Assembly: GCF_004379255.2 (NCBI RefSeq)
Contig: NC_056051.1
Span: forward strand, 3,126,062-3,190,061
Reading direction: 5' to 3'
Length of the DNA: 64,000 nt
Origin: Salvia splendens
Taxonomy: Eukaryota; Streptophyta; Magnoliopsida; Lamiales; Lamiaceae
The stretch's first letter is position 1; every line of letters begins with the position of its first letter. Of this stretch, positions 1-10,319 are shown in pieces. Made by a program: the position numbers and the translations under genes. The notes below the pieces were generated by a model that was not told the DNA's origin, searched no databases, and saw only the letters and a program-made list of their open reading frames with translations.

Positions 1-1116
1 AATGGCTCTCTCGCCCCTCATGCTTCCAGCCACCGTAACAATTGCTAGGGGCAGACCACCACACAATTTTGCCACAGATCTAGCAATTTCTTCTGCCGAA
101 GAATCAAGTTCAATATCATTTCTTAGCGTTTCATTGAACAGTTCCCATGCCTCAAGACAATGTAGATTTTTCACTTGAATCACTTTTTGGCAACAAATTC
201 GACGACACACTTCTAAGGAGCGAGTAGTTATAATTAGCCTACAACACTCAACAGAAATGGGACATCCAGCCTTTGAAAGATCAATATTTTCCCACACATC
301 ATCTAATATCAGCACTGAATTCTTCATCTGAGACAAAGTTGTATGGAGTCTCGCTGCCCTTATGTCTTCATTATCCTCACCCCCAAAGTCCAAACCTATA
401 TAACGAGCAATTTTATCTTGTAAAGTCGTAACACTAAATTCTTGAGAGACTGTAAACCAAATCACACGTCCCTGAGAGTCTTGGAGGAGTCGATTGTTGA
501 TGTGCTTTGCCAGTGTCGTTTTGCCCACACCACCCATACCATAAACACCAATGCTCGACACTTGCCTACTCTCCAAATGTTTCAAAATCGTTTCCAAATT
601 TTCATGAAAAGCTTCACCAACCATCCCATTTGTCAACAACTTATCTCCCCTACTTCCACAAACATCAAGGACAAGTTCACCAAAATTCTGACTTTGCACG
701 ACAAGCGAGTCAACCTCATCATTTAGTTTAGCTAAAAACCCTCCATCCATCAATCTCACAATAAATCCTTCGGATTCCACCTGAGTCCCCAACTCAACAA
801 CTTGATTTTCAATGGACCTCACTTCTTCCAACCACTCCTCAACTTCGCGCTTCCTTTTCTTTCGACCAGAAAGCTCTGAGTTCTTGATTTGCTCCTCAAC
901 ATCAGATGCCTTAGCACTCAATGACTTCAACTTTTTCTGCAGAGCTTTTAGATTGAGCTCAAAGTCCTTTATACTTTTGAGATTGTTGTGTGCATTATCC
1001 GCCGTTTGTTCAACCAACTTTGACAAAATTGACTCCCATACCTTTGTCAAAATTGGCTCCAAAATCCGGCTTAACATTTTCACCACTTTGCTTTTCCCAG
1101 AGTAAACATAAACCAT
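1..1116 (-). CDS. CC-NBS-LRR disease-resistance protein, 5' part (runs off the window)
   Basis: Uninterrupted minus-strand frame from an ATG at 1077 (359 codons visible) to the window edge. An in-frame ATG at 1116 is also possible; a stop lies just upstream of it. Residues about 1-140 are charged and helical, as in a coiled-coil domain. The NB-ARC motifs are all in order: P-loop GMGGVGKTT at 180-188, kinase-2 LILDDVWE at 256-263, RNBS-B LIITTRS at 281-287 and GLPLAI at 341-346. These bind ATP/ADP in intracellular immune receptors. The P-loop lysine and kinase-2 aspartates are intact, so nothing seen here marks it as a pseudogene. The LRR region lies outside the window. A donor-like CAG|GTAAC at about 1558 on the minus strand suggests a 5'UTR intron over about 1117-1559 (inference). 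Confidence 0.9.
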   Translation of the reverse strand, partial: MVYVYSGKSKVVKMLSRILEPILTKVWESILSKLVEQTADNAHNNLKSIKDFELNLKALQKKLKSLSAKASDVEEQIKNSELSGRKKRKREVEEWLEEVRSIENQVVELGTQVESEGFIVRLMDGGFLAKLNDEVDSLVVQSQNFGELVLDVCGSRGDKLLTNGMVGEAFHENLETILKHLESRQVSSIGVYGMGGVGKTTLAKHINNRLLQDSQGRVIWFTVSQEFSVTTLQDKIARYIGLDFGGEDNEDIRAARLHTTLSQMKNSVLILDDVWENIDLSKAGCPISVECCRLIITTRSLEVCRRICCQKVIQVKNLHCLEAWELFNETLRNDIELDSSAEEIARSVAKLCGGLPLAIVTVAGSMRGERAI

Positions 1117-1917
1117 AAACAAGAATTATTAGATGAGAAAAATAGCTACAATCTCATTTTTCTAGCAAGCATGTATCCAGTCCGAAAATGAATTTGCAAG
1201 TAATGAACAAAGCAAGATTTCAGAGTTTACGATAATTATTCAAAATGATGCTAAGCACTATTAATCTACAAGCACGATGTTAAGCACTAGCAATCTACAA
1301 GCAAGATTGTTAGAGTTTACGATAATTATTCAAAATGATGCTAAGCACTATTAATCTACAAGCACGATGTTAAGCATGATGGTAAGCACTAGCAATCTAC
1401 AAGCAAGATTGTTAGAGTTTATGATAATTATTCAAAATTTCCTTTATTTTACATGTACAAGAAATTAAAACTTTCATTTCCGGAAATATTAGCAAGATCT
1501 TGTTAAATTCTAAACGAACAAATAAAAGAGAGATGTAAATGAAGTATGAGAATTGTTACCTGAGAGATGTGAACGTCTGAGCTGAGATTAAAATTGAATA
1601 GATTTGTAGATCTAGAAAGAGAAAATCACAAGATGTTTGAATGTGTGGTGCAAAAAGGAAGAAATGAAAGAGATATTAATCATGCAAGAAAGAGAGATTC
1701 ACAGTAGTATACGAAGTTGACTTGGACTTACTTAGTCTTGCATTCCAACTAGTATTGCTATGCACTTGCCATGTTATTTCATGTAACTCTTGAGATAAAT
1801 GAATTAAAAAAATTTAGATAATAAAGATTGTATAATTAATTCAGATAATAAAGATTGTATAATTATATTTGTATTTCAGAAAAAAAAATGTTTAATAAAA
1901 GATATAAAACATTATAA
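1117..1917. other. Upstream region of the NBS-LRR gene with short tandem repeats
   Basis: No protein-coding signal. A roughly 90-bp unit containing TAAGCACTATTAATCTACAAG is tandemly repeated about twice over 1220-1440 with internal variation. The region probably holds the 5'UTR, a possible leader intron and the promoter of the minus-strand NBS-LRR gene. Confidence 0.5.
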
Positions 1918-2171
1918 TCCCTCCCTCCCAGATTAAGAGTCACACTTTGACCGGGCACAGGTTTTAAGAAAGGTAAAGAAAAGTTGGTTGAAAAAGTTAG
2001 TGGAATGTGTGATCCACTTTTTTATATTTGTTTTATAATAAAATGTGAGCGAAGTGAGTTAGTGGAATGTGAAACCTACTTACCATTTATGGTAAAAATG
2101 AAGTGTGACTCTTAATTGGGGACGGACCGAAATGGAAAAGTATGACTCTTAATCGGGGACGGAGGGAGTAT
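1918..2171. mobile_element. Stowaway-type MITE
   Basis: About 250 bp bounded by CCCTCCCTCCCAGATTAAGAG on the left and an inverted counterpart ending GGGGACGGAGGGAGTA on the right. The arms are complementary (AAGAGTCACACTTTGACC against a rightward copy reading AAAAGTATGACTCTTAATC). The CTCCCTC terminus and TA target are hallmarks of plant Stowaway (Tc1/mariner-derived) MITEs. It has no coding capacity. Confidence 0.8.
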
Positions 2172-2306
2172 CTTTTATGCGGTTTTCATATTACTCTAAA
2201 TGAAGCATTTTACCATCGACAAAAAATTTCATACAGTTCTAAATTCGGTTATGAGTGGAAAAAATAAATTGTATGCTTACATGTACGTATACATTACAAT
2301 AAGAAA

Positions 2307-2776
2307 TACTCCCCCTTCCCACTATAGTAGATGCGTTTCATTTTGAACACTCGTTTTAGAAAATAATAATAAATATTCCTTCTGTCTCAGTTAAGATGAC
2401 ACATTTTTTTTAGTTTGTCCTAAATAAGATAACATATTTCTATTTTTGGTGACTTTTTCTCAGAGTAGTTAAAATATTAACTTTCTTTCTCTCTTCATTT
2501 AATACTTACACCCACCTTTTATATCTTCAATTAAATACATTAACCAACAACTCCTAAAATCTTGTGTCGACTAAGAAACGTATCATCTTAGCATGGACAG
2601 AGGGAGTAGTTAAAGTGAAGAGAAAATAAAGTAAGATAGATATTGATATAGATAAGAGTCTTATCTACTTTATTATCTCTCTTAGTTTACTTTATCTTCA
2701 CTTTAATTATTTATTATTATTTTTGCAAAACGAGTGTTCAAAATGAAACGTTTCTACCACAGTGACAGATGAAGTA
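2307..2776. mobile_element. Stowaway-type MITE, outer element of a nest
   Basis: The terminal inverted repeat is about 50 bp. The left end reads TACTCCCCCTTCCCACTATAG and its arm continues to GAACACTCGTTTT. The right end begins AAAACGAGTGTTC and runs to GATGAAGTA. The interior is a long hairpin (GTTAAAGTGAAGAGAAAATA against TTTACTTTATCTTCACTTTAA). A second MITE at 2374-2608 interrupts it. Confidence 0.7.
2374..2608. mobile_element. Stowaway-type MITE nested in another
   Basis: Left end TATTCCTTCTGTCTCAGTTAA, right end ATGGACAGAGGGAGTA. The arms pair as TTAAGATGACACATTTTTT against AAGAAACGTATCATCTTAGC. It lies wholly inside the 2307-2776 element, so it is the younger of the two. Confidence 0.7.
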
Positions 2777-3433
2777 CAAATAAAGAAAAATATGCAACAA
2801 AGGATAAAGAGAAAAATAATTACTAATCAATATATATTTCACATATATAAAATTTAGTTACAGTTAAAATGATTTCAATAAACAGTTAATAAATATTGCA
2901 AAACTATGATTCTTAAAAAATAACGTTATAAATGCATTTATAAAATGAAAGATGTTCAAAACAAAAAGTGATAAAAAAAAATATCTCCATTCACGTTCAA
3001 AGTCGATGCCACGGAGTTACTCTGATGCACAATAAATGAAGTACCTTCACCATCCACCCACATTAGCAACAATTTTTTTAAATGAATCCAAATTTTGGTT
3101 ATTCAAAAATTTTTCATTCACTCCGACGGAATAGCTACTAAGACGATGGATTTTTTTTAATCAATTTTTGTTCCGATATGTGGGTAGATTCAAAACTCAA
3201 GTAAATGATTGAGCAACAAAAGTTTGAAGTCAACCCACTTTTGATTAACTTTTACTACTCCTATACAACTTGGAAATGTAATTCACTTTCAATAAAAAAA
3301 CAGCTAAAAATGTGTATTTGTTTGAATTTACATACCCGCAACACCACTGCACCATTCAAAATGAAAATGTTTTGCAATTTAGTAGAGAAGTCATTCAAAT
3401 AAAAATTGTTGGATCATTGTATGCATAAATTGT
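2777..3433. other. AT-rich intergenic sequence
   Basis: I see no gene, RNA or intact element here. Short open frames (for example at 3205-3402) have no recognisable composition or motif. Confidence 0.5.
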
Positions 3434-3923
3434 TATTCTCTCTGTCCGTCCGCGAATAAAATTCTCATTTCATTTCGGCACAGATTTTAAAAAATGTTTA
3501 AAAAATAAATGGAAGAAAGTTAATGAAATATGTGTCTCATTTGCACACCCTCCATCCCAAGATAGTTGAGTCGTATTTCTTTTCTGTTTGTCCCAAGATA
3601 ATTGAGTCATTTCTAATTTTCTTAGTAAAAGTTTTATTCTCTCTCTTACTTTACTCTCTCTTATTTTATTTTCTCTCTTACTTTTCTCTCTTTAATTTAA
3701 CATTTAACAAAAATCAATCTCTTAAATTTTGTGCCCAAAAGAATTACCTCAATTACCTTGGTACAGAGGGAGTATATAGCATTAGTTTTAAATGATGTAT
3801 GAATAGAATGAGTTAGTGGAATATCAGACTTTTTTACCATTTATAGTTATTATGAATCGAAACTATTATTCACATACAGACTAAAATGAAAAAACATGAT
3901 TCCTATTGCATACGGAGGGAGTA
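3434..3923. mobile_element. Stowaway-type MITE carrying a nested MITE
   Basis: Left end TATTCTCTCTGTCCGTCCGCG, right end TGCATACGGAGGGAGTA. The arms match as AATAAAATTCTCATTTCATTT against a right-hand copy reading TGAAAAAACATGATTCCTATT. The outer element is split by a second Stowaway at about 3545-3775. Confidence 0.65.
3545..3775. mobile_element. Stowaway-type MITE nested inside the 3434-3923 element
   Basis: Left end ACACCCTCCATCCCAAGATAG, right end TTGGTACAGAGGGAGTA. The interior is rich in CTCTCTTAC repeats, as in other copies of this MITE class. The small open frame 3523-3795 lies across it and is not a gene. Confidence 0.6.
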
Positions 3924-4168
3924 CATAGTAAGGATACCAAAAATTCGGTAATTGAGTACTCTACCAAATAAAAGAGAGAAATTTTTTTATGTAATAAAAG
4001 CTTAAGCCCATCGTTGCATCTATGCAAAATTTAAAGTTGTGAATGAATCCAAAAGGAAACACAATGGTATTTTCTCTCATCCAAAATCAATAGGTCTTAA
4101 AAGTTAAAAGAAAATGTTAAGAATATCTAGTATCATATGCTTCCGGGATTAGATTGTGTGATGTGTAA

Positions 4169-5929
4169 GAGTGTCCACAATAGGTGGAACAGCCACGCCA
4201 CGGCCACAAAAGAACTTGTCCGCCTAATCATCACAACCATAAAAAACTTGTCCGCCTAGTTATCACAGCCAAAAACACTTGCCCAGCCACGCAACAGCCA
4301 CAAATCACATTATTTTATCAATTATTAGTATATTTTAATTGGACTAGAATAAAATTAAATGGACAAAAATAAGTATAAAAAAACATAATTTATTCGTAAA
4401 TTATGTGTCAACGAGAATTACAAACAAAGGTAATCACGATGTGCTCGCTCCCCTACGTGCCCATATTTCTTCAATCATATCGGTCTGGAACTGAAGATGT
4501 TCTGTTTCCTTGTGTATATCAAGGTAAGCTCGGAGCAAGTATTCGTCAGTACGCGGTACACCCATTTGCAAGGGGGCGGTGGCAACACCGTGACTTGGTT
4601 CAGCACCATCGTCCGTTGTCCAACGTTCCACAGATGGACATTCATCATCTACTATCATGTTATGCAATATGATAATGCATACATGATATCAACAACATCG
4701 TCTTCATGCCAAACTCGTGTCGGGCCTCGTATAATGCCCCATCACGCTTTGATTACACCAAATGCTCGCTCAACATCCTTCCTCGCACCCTCTTGCCTTG
4801 TGCGAACCAAGATTCTTACAACCAACTGGATGTCTGATCGTCTTCAAAAATACGGGTCACCGAGGGTATATACCATCAGCTAAATAGTAGCTCATATTTG
4901 TACTGTCTGTCGTTGGCTACGAAGCTGATTTGCGAACGCTCACCCGGGCACTGCTCATTGAAGAGAGGCGACGACTGTAGACGTTGATGTCCTTGTTAGA
5001 CCCTTCAACACCGAAATACGCATGTCAGATCCACAGCCGGTAGTTAACAACGGCTTCCAGGATCATCATCGGGTGTTTGCATTTTAACCCGGTGGTGAAC
5101 TGCCATTTCCAAGCCACCGGGTAGTACCTCCATTCCCAGTACATGCAATCTACGCTACACATCATCCCTGGAAAACCGTGCTCCCTCTCGTGCATAGATA
5201 GCAGTACATGGAAGTCGGCGGTGGTTGGCTTTCGGATATACGCTTCAACGAAGATGCCCCTACGCCCCCACAAAACTGCCTCAAAACCTATAAGCTAGGC
5301 GTCTCACCCATATGTAGGTATTCGTCGAGCATGTCAGCCGATCAGTCATAAGCCAGTTGACTAATTGCAGCGGTGCACTTCTGTAACGTCGACAGTCCGA
5401 TCCTGCCGCTAGCATCAGATCGGAGGATGAAGCACATGTACCGTGAAGCCAATGGCGACGCTATATGTAGGAAGAGCCATTGAGACATTCTGAAACGCCA
5501 ACAGAAATGCTCTGGCGTAAAACGCGGGTTTTCGGCAAAATAGTCATCCATCATCAGCCGCTGGTTAGCCCCGACATGGTCGCGAGTGATTTTCCGCCGA
5601 TGCTGGATCGGATGAGGGACCGCCGGAGCCGCCTCCCGCTCCTCCTCCTCCTCCTGTACTCCGGGCGCCACCTCTTCAACCAACGCGACTTAGGTCGCAT
5701 CCCATACGCATTGATACTTATCGTCGGAATTCATTTTAGGAGAGGTTGTATTTATAGAAATAAATTAAGAAAAAAATCAGATATCACCGCCGCGGCGATC
5801 TCGTGGCGCGCAATAGGCAGCCGCGGCGCCGCCTCCTCGACCCCACCGGGTACCCGGCGCTTCCTCCACCGCCGCGGCGCATCGGGGGCGCGCAATATAG
5901 GGGGCCGCGGTGCCTTATCGTGGACACTC
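4169..5929 (-). mobile_element. PIF/Harbinger transposon, transposase-only, decayed
   Basis: 1761 bp with termini GAGTGTCCAC and GTGGACACTC, flanked by a 3-bp TAA duplication (4166-4168 and 5930-5932). Those features define PIF/Harbinger. The minus strand encodes fragments of a HARBI1/ALP1-like nuclease. No Myb/SANT-like ORF1 is present and there is little room for one. The right end (about 5780-5925) is strongly GC-rich with CGCGGCG motifs. Confidence 0.85.
4434..5732 (-). pseudogene. HARBI1-like DDE transposase, broken
   Basis: Coding direction is minus, from an ATG at 5732 that meets an in-frame stop after 14 codons. The longest piece (5683-5342) matches the transposase N-terminal helix region, with FRMSQWLFLHI and LQKCTAAISQLAYD. 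A second piece (5273-5025) holds the first catalytic-Asp region (GMMCSVDCMYWEW, MILEAVVNYRLW). A third (4667-4434) begins with the C-terminal LHNM-type segment (MHNMIVDDE). The pieces lie in different frames with stops between them, so no functional nuclease can be made. The element at 21121-23120 is a much better preserved relative. Confidence 0.8.
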
Positions 5930-5932
5930 TAA

Positions 5933-6481
5933 CAAAAATATAAAAGTTAGGAGTAATAATTTTGGTATTAAATGCAGGATTCGGCTAATTTTTCACTTCG
6001 CTTATAATATTTCAAAATAGTGTTATATAATTTTAATATTATAACTTTCTTGTTATATAGTAGGAGTATTGACCTTAGTATATTCTAGGGTGGCAATATG
6101 GGTAGCATATAATAGGTTATTCCCATTTTGATCCGATATCCACTATTCGACGATATTGGAAACTGGGGCGGGATCGGATAGAGTGTTTTAGAGTTTTGCG
6201 AGTACGGGTGTACCCACTACCTACACGGATATACCCATTAGTCCCGATAATATATGATATTATTAGTATTAGCTATATACAATCTTTTAATGCATTATAT
6301 AATCTAAAAGTTATAAGTTTTTTTAAAAATATTGTTATATTCCAACGAACATACATTTAAAAACTCACCATAACTAGCTATAAAGCGTCCCTCACTTTTA
6401 TGCTCAATCTATTCTAAGCTAACAATCAAAATTATTACAATAAAATTTGATTTGCATTGTAATTTTGAATTTGGAATTTGG
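5933..6481. other. Intergenic DNA with a one-ended hAT-like remnant
   Basis: From about 6088 the sequence AGGGTGGCAATATGGGTAGC is followed by GGATATACCCATTAGTCCCG near 6240, which resembles the subterminal part of hAT-type MITEs. No matching opposite terminus or duplication was found. The rest is AT-rich with nothing recognisable. Confidence 0.35.
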
Positions 6482-7694
6482 AAATGTGCAAATTATATAT
6501 AGATGTACATACATACTCTGACCATATTTTGATTATTTTCAGTAAGTGAGACGATATCACCATATTTGTAAATAGTTGATAGTTGGAATTTTTGTATGAA
6601 GATTGAAGAGCAAATTAGAAAACAAAAATTTGAAATCATAGTGAGGCAGCAATTTCAAAATTCATTCTGGCAGTATAGGCTTGAAATCATAGTGAGGCCA
6701 CGTCACAGATGACTTGAATCCGAGACATTTGGCCTCAAGCGTTAATATCTCTATCGCTTGGACAACTCACACAAACATTCAACAATCTATTCTTCTTATG
6801 TCGATTTATTAATACAAAGTTTAAAGTAGAAATTCAATCATTATTTTAAATCAATAATGAAAAAAATCAACGTAAAATTGTTGATTATAAACGAAATATA
6901 AATAGCTGGCATCATTAACACCTACCCACCTTTATAATAACTGGTATCACCAACAGTTACCCACCTTTACCTAGCAAAGTATAGAAAAATAGAAAATAAA
7001 CTTAGGCAACAATTTTTGTAAATCGTTTCCCAAATAAAAATGATCGTTTGACATAATGCAATACCGAAGTAGATATATGTATTGAGCTTTGTAGTAGAAG
7101 AAAATATTGAAAGGGCATATATGACAATTTGCCTTGTCAGAGAGAGTAGCCAACACCGCGCCTCTTTTTCCTTATATTAATGTATATATGCAATCATGTT
7201 TCATTTTCCATGTTACACAATTACTCCTTTTTTAGTTTTTTACCAAAGACATGTTCTTCAAACATCCAAATCCTAGGTTTCCTCTTCCTTCGTCAACGAT
7301 TAATTGACACCAATTTTTTTAGTATATAGAGTTAGTGGAAAGTAAGTTTTATTTATTAAAAATAGGAAAAAAGTAAAAATTGATAATAGTTCGTTGATGG
7401 ACTGAATAATAAAAACAGACAATGTTTTACGGACGGAGGGGAGTATATTATTGCATGATGTAACTATATGTCTATGTCGCTAGATACGAGATTTTCTTGA
7501 TTTGATAATTTCTTGATCCATTGATTGTAAAATAAAATACGTCTCTTGAGTTAAAATTACCAAAAATCTATTTACCATTTCAAGAGTTGTATACTATAAA
7601 TCTTGAGAAATTTGGACGGTTAAATTAATTTCGTCTTCTTTTCGAGAGAGATCAATATCTCTAAGATTCTAAGACGCGATATTTGTGGTCCATG

Positions 7695-8428
7695 TAGGGA
7701 TGTCAATTTAGCCCGCAACCCGTGGGCTGACCCGAATAGCCCGCCAAATTTATAGGGTTATGGCTGAAAATTTTCAGCCCGATAAAATTACAGTCCGATT
7801 AGCCCGCACCCGATTAACCCGCAACCCGTTAGGGCCAGACCCGAAAACCCGATGGGCTGGCCCGAAAACCCGATAAAATTTATATTGTTCTATTTGTTTG
7901 ACTCTAATTCGACACTTCATTGATTATTTTATAATACAGATTACTGAAAAAATAACTTTCCATTTTATATATTAAATATATAAATTATATATTAAGTTTT
8001 TATTAATATAATAATAGATAAATGAATTAGAAACTTCAAATTCACTAAAAAAAATATATTTAAATTTCTAAACATGCTTTAAAATTTCTTGATGTTTATG
8101 TTTTATGTTGCATAAATCTCAAATATTAGTATTTGATCATGTTAATATTTGAGTTTACGCATATATCTCAAATTTATCATAATTAAATATTTTACATTTT
8201 ATAAATATAACTAATTTTCACCATTATTTATTGGATTGATCGCATGTTGATTTTATCGGTAGCAGCCCGATTAACCCGATGGGCTAGCCCGAAACCCGAG
8301 CTTTTAGGGTTAGGGCTGAACTTTTATAACCCGAAAAAATAACAACCCGATTAGCCTGCACCCGATTGACCCGCAACCCGAATAGGGTTGGCCCGAAACC
8401 CGGTGGGCTGGCCCGATTGACATCCCTA
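7695..8428. mobile_element. Nonautonomous hAT-type element
   Basis: 734 bp with a perfect 13-bp terminal inverted repeat, TAGGGATGTCAAT / ATTGACATCCCTA. An 8-bp duplication GGTCCATG lies at 7687-7694 and 8429-8436. Copy B of the surrounding unit has the unoccupied site at about 13517 (GTGGTCCATGTATATT), so insertion is shown directly. Both ends are dense in ACCCGA and GGGCT motifs (for example CCCGATGGGCTGGCCCGAA), typical of hAT subterminal binding sites. No transposase is encoded. Confidence 0.9.
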
Positions 8429-9916
8429 GGTCCATGTATATTAATCCCATTACCATTAATTGACAAAATTAATATTTTGGGGAGTGTTTAATTAATGTTA
8501 AATAGCTACGTTTAGATCAAATAATGGACCTCTTCGACGCTATTATTGAGACTCAGAAATTAAAGTCGATGGACTCAATAACATTTAAATTCTAAATAAG
8601 CTGGTTTAGCTAAACAATATAAACTCAATAAATACACACATAATTTTCTTGTCGGATATTTGTTCTACTACGTTGGAATAATTCATTACTCTCGAAAGAA
8701 GCTAAATTAAACTAGTATACTTTTTTTTCTCAGAAGACGAAACACTAAGATACAGTTTTTGTACTCGAAGTTTGATTATTACTTTAATTTTTTATCTGTA
8801 AATATTTTATTATTATTTAATAATCTATATTTTTTTGGAGGGTAAAAACGCGTCTGGAAGATTAACACATTGCATTCCATAATCAATTATTGTTCTAAAC
8901 TATGTAAGACTTTTAGAATTGTGTGAGAATTTAAATAGGGGAATGAATATTTAACTAAATAATAGTATTTGTAAGGAATGTGTAACCAACTTTTGTTTTT
9001 TTTTTGGAAATGTTGGAAAGAATTGACAAAAGTAGAGATGTACTAGCATTTTAAAGCAACTGAGAAAATGTATCCACAACTGTGGAGCACTACTAAAGTT
9101 GTTTGTGGTTTTGAAATACAAGAGTAGCAATTACTACTATTTCTCTTATTCAGTCATTCAATTTTTACACTCCTTATTTGCTACCACAACTTAAAAAGCT
9201 ATTCACTCCAAGTTAGGACTTGTTGATATTTTTTAATTGTTTCAACTTAATTAGCTAGTAATGCCATATTCGTATTTCAATTCCATATTAATTAATTGAC
9301 GTCCTATATATGAATTTCTATTTCCTTACCGTTCAAATTTTCCCATCCACTTTGATCTACAAATACTATCTCTAATTAATCTTCATTTTCAAATCACACT
9401 TGTTCATATGTACTCGAAGTTTGATTATTACTTTAATTTTTTTTATCTGTAAATATTTTATTATTGTTCAATAATCTTTTTTTATTTTTTATTTTTTTGT
9501 AAATGAACTTAAATTTAATTAAAGTAGAAATGAAATCATTGATTTTAAATCGACAATGGAGAAAATCGGTGATCGTAAAGCGAAATCTAAATAGGTGGCA
9601 TCACTAACACTAACACTTGACCTTTATAATAGCTGGCATCACTAACACCTACCCACCTGTACCTAGAGTGGAGAGACAAAGGAAAGAAAAATTTAACTTT
9701 GCACTATATATATATGTAAATTGTTTCCGAAATAAAAAAGATGGTTGGACATAATGCAATACCAAAGTAGATATATGTGTATTGAGTGAGCTAGTAGTTG
9801 AAGAAAAATATTAAAAGGGCATGGTCATATCCTCTTTATCCTTATGTGTGTGTGTACGTAATGTATGTGTGCAATCTTGTATCCCTAGTCCCAGTATGGC
9901 TCCACCACCACTATTC

Positions 9917-9924
9917 TATAAATA
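9917..9924 (+). promoter_or_regulatory. TATA box upstream of MATR fragment copy 1
   Basis: TATAAATA, about 85 bp before the ATG at 10009. The same TATA box and leader occur before MATR copy 2 (15458-15465) and copy 3 (20873-20880, minus strand). That conservation supports a real shared promoter. Confidence 0.6.
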
Positions 9925-10008
9925 TGACACTATACACACAGCCTGGGATATCTCAAACTCAAAGCAAATCATCTCTCAAACCAAATCGATCTCTAAAACC
10001 AGTCAAGT

Positions 10009-10173
10009 ATGGCCACCAGAGCGAGAGCTGGCTCTTCTTCTTCCAAGCGGCGACAGCGCAGTGGTGATGATGTGGATTTCCAGATCCACTACAAAAAATA
10101 TCTAAGCATGGTGTTTGACTACAAGTTGAAATGGGGCGTCTTTGCAAGATGGTCGCTGCGAAGATGGGTGTAG
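10009..10173 (+). pseudogene. MATR small gene, truncated copy 1
   Basis: 54 codons starting MATRARAGSSSSKRRQRS, matching the two longer MATR genes at 17222-17581 and 20447-20788. After WGVF the segment encoding ELYK is replaced by a short deletion. This shifts the frame and gives a stop at 10171-10173. The 3' half of the gene is absent. In its place the sequence turns back as an inverted copy of the same exon (10186-10319). The promoter and leader are retained, so transcription is plausible. The protein family is not recognised. Confidence 0.7.
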
Positions 10174-10319
10174 ACGATGTAGTCACCTTCGTGATCTATG
10201 CGGGTGATTCTGAAAGAGGCTATATCGTCTACACCCATCTCCGCAGCGACCATCTTGCAAAGACGCCCCATTTCAACTTGTAGTCAAACACCATGCTTAG
10301 ATATTTTTTGTAGTGGATC
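10083..10319 (+). repeat. Inverted duplication of MATR exon (predicted hairpin)
   Basis: Arm 1 (10083-10187) reads GATCCACTACAAAAAATATC onward. Arm 2 (about 10220-10319) is its reverse complement with only a few mismatches, for example GCGAAGATGG against GCGGAGATGG. The loop is about 35 nt. Both arms share the same ELYK-region deletion, so the duplication followed that deletion. A transcript from the upstream TATA box would form a near-perfect stem of about 95 bp. Confidence 0.85.

Larger units (their letters stand above)
6482..10130. repeat. Duplicated unit, copy A
   Basis: This block is collinear with 11484-15537 plus 17207-17400 (copy B). Both start near AATTATATATAG and pass through the same landmarks, such as GACTTGAATC, CTCTATCGCTTGGAC and AGATATATGTATTGAGC. 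Both end in a TATA-box promoter and the start of a MATR gene. A Stowaway-like terminus (ACGGACGGAGGGGAGTA) at about 7426-7446 also occurs in copies B and C, so it predates the duplication. Copy A carries its own hAT-like insertion (7695-8428) and lacks the MULE-like, SINE and Harbinger insertions of copy B. The block is mostly noncoding. Confidence 0.85.

Noticed and set aside
442..1105. Plus-strand ORFs over the NBS-LRR region
   Set aside because: They are antisense shadows of the minus-strand NB-ARC frame, which has clear motifs.
9798..10105. Plus-strand ORFs across the MATR promoter and start
   Set aside because: They run through the TATA box and leader in other frames. The MATR frame itself is supported by three copies.
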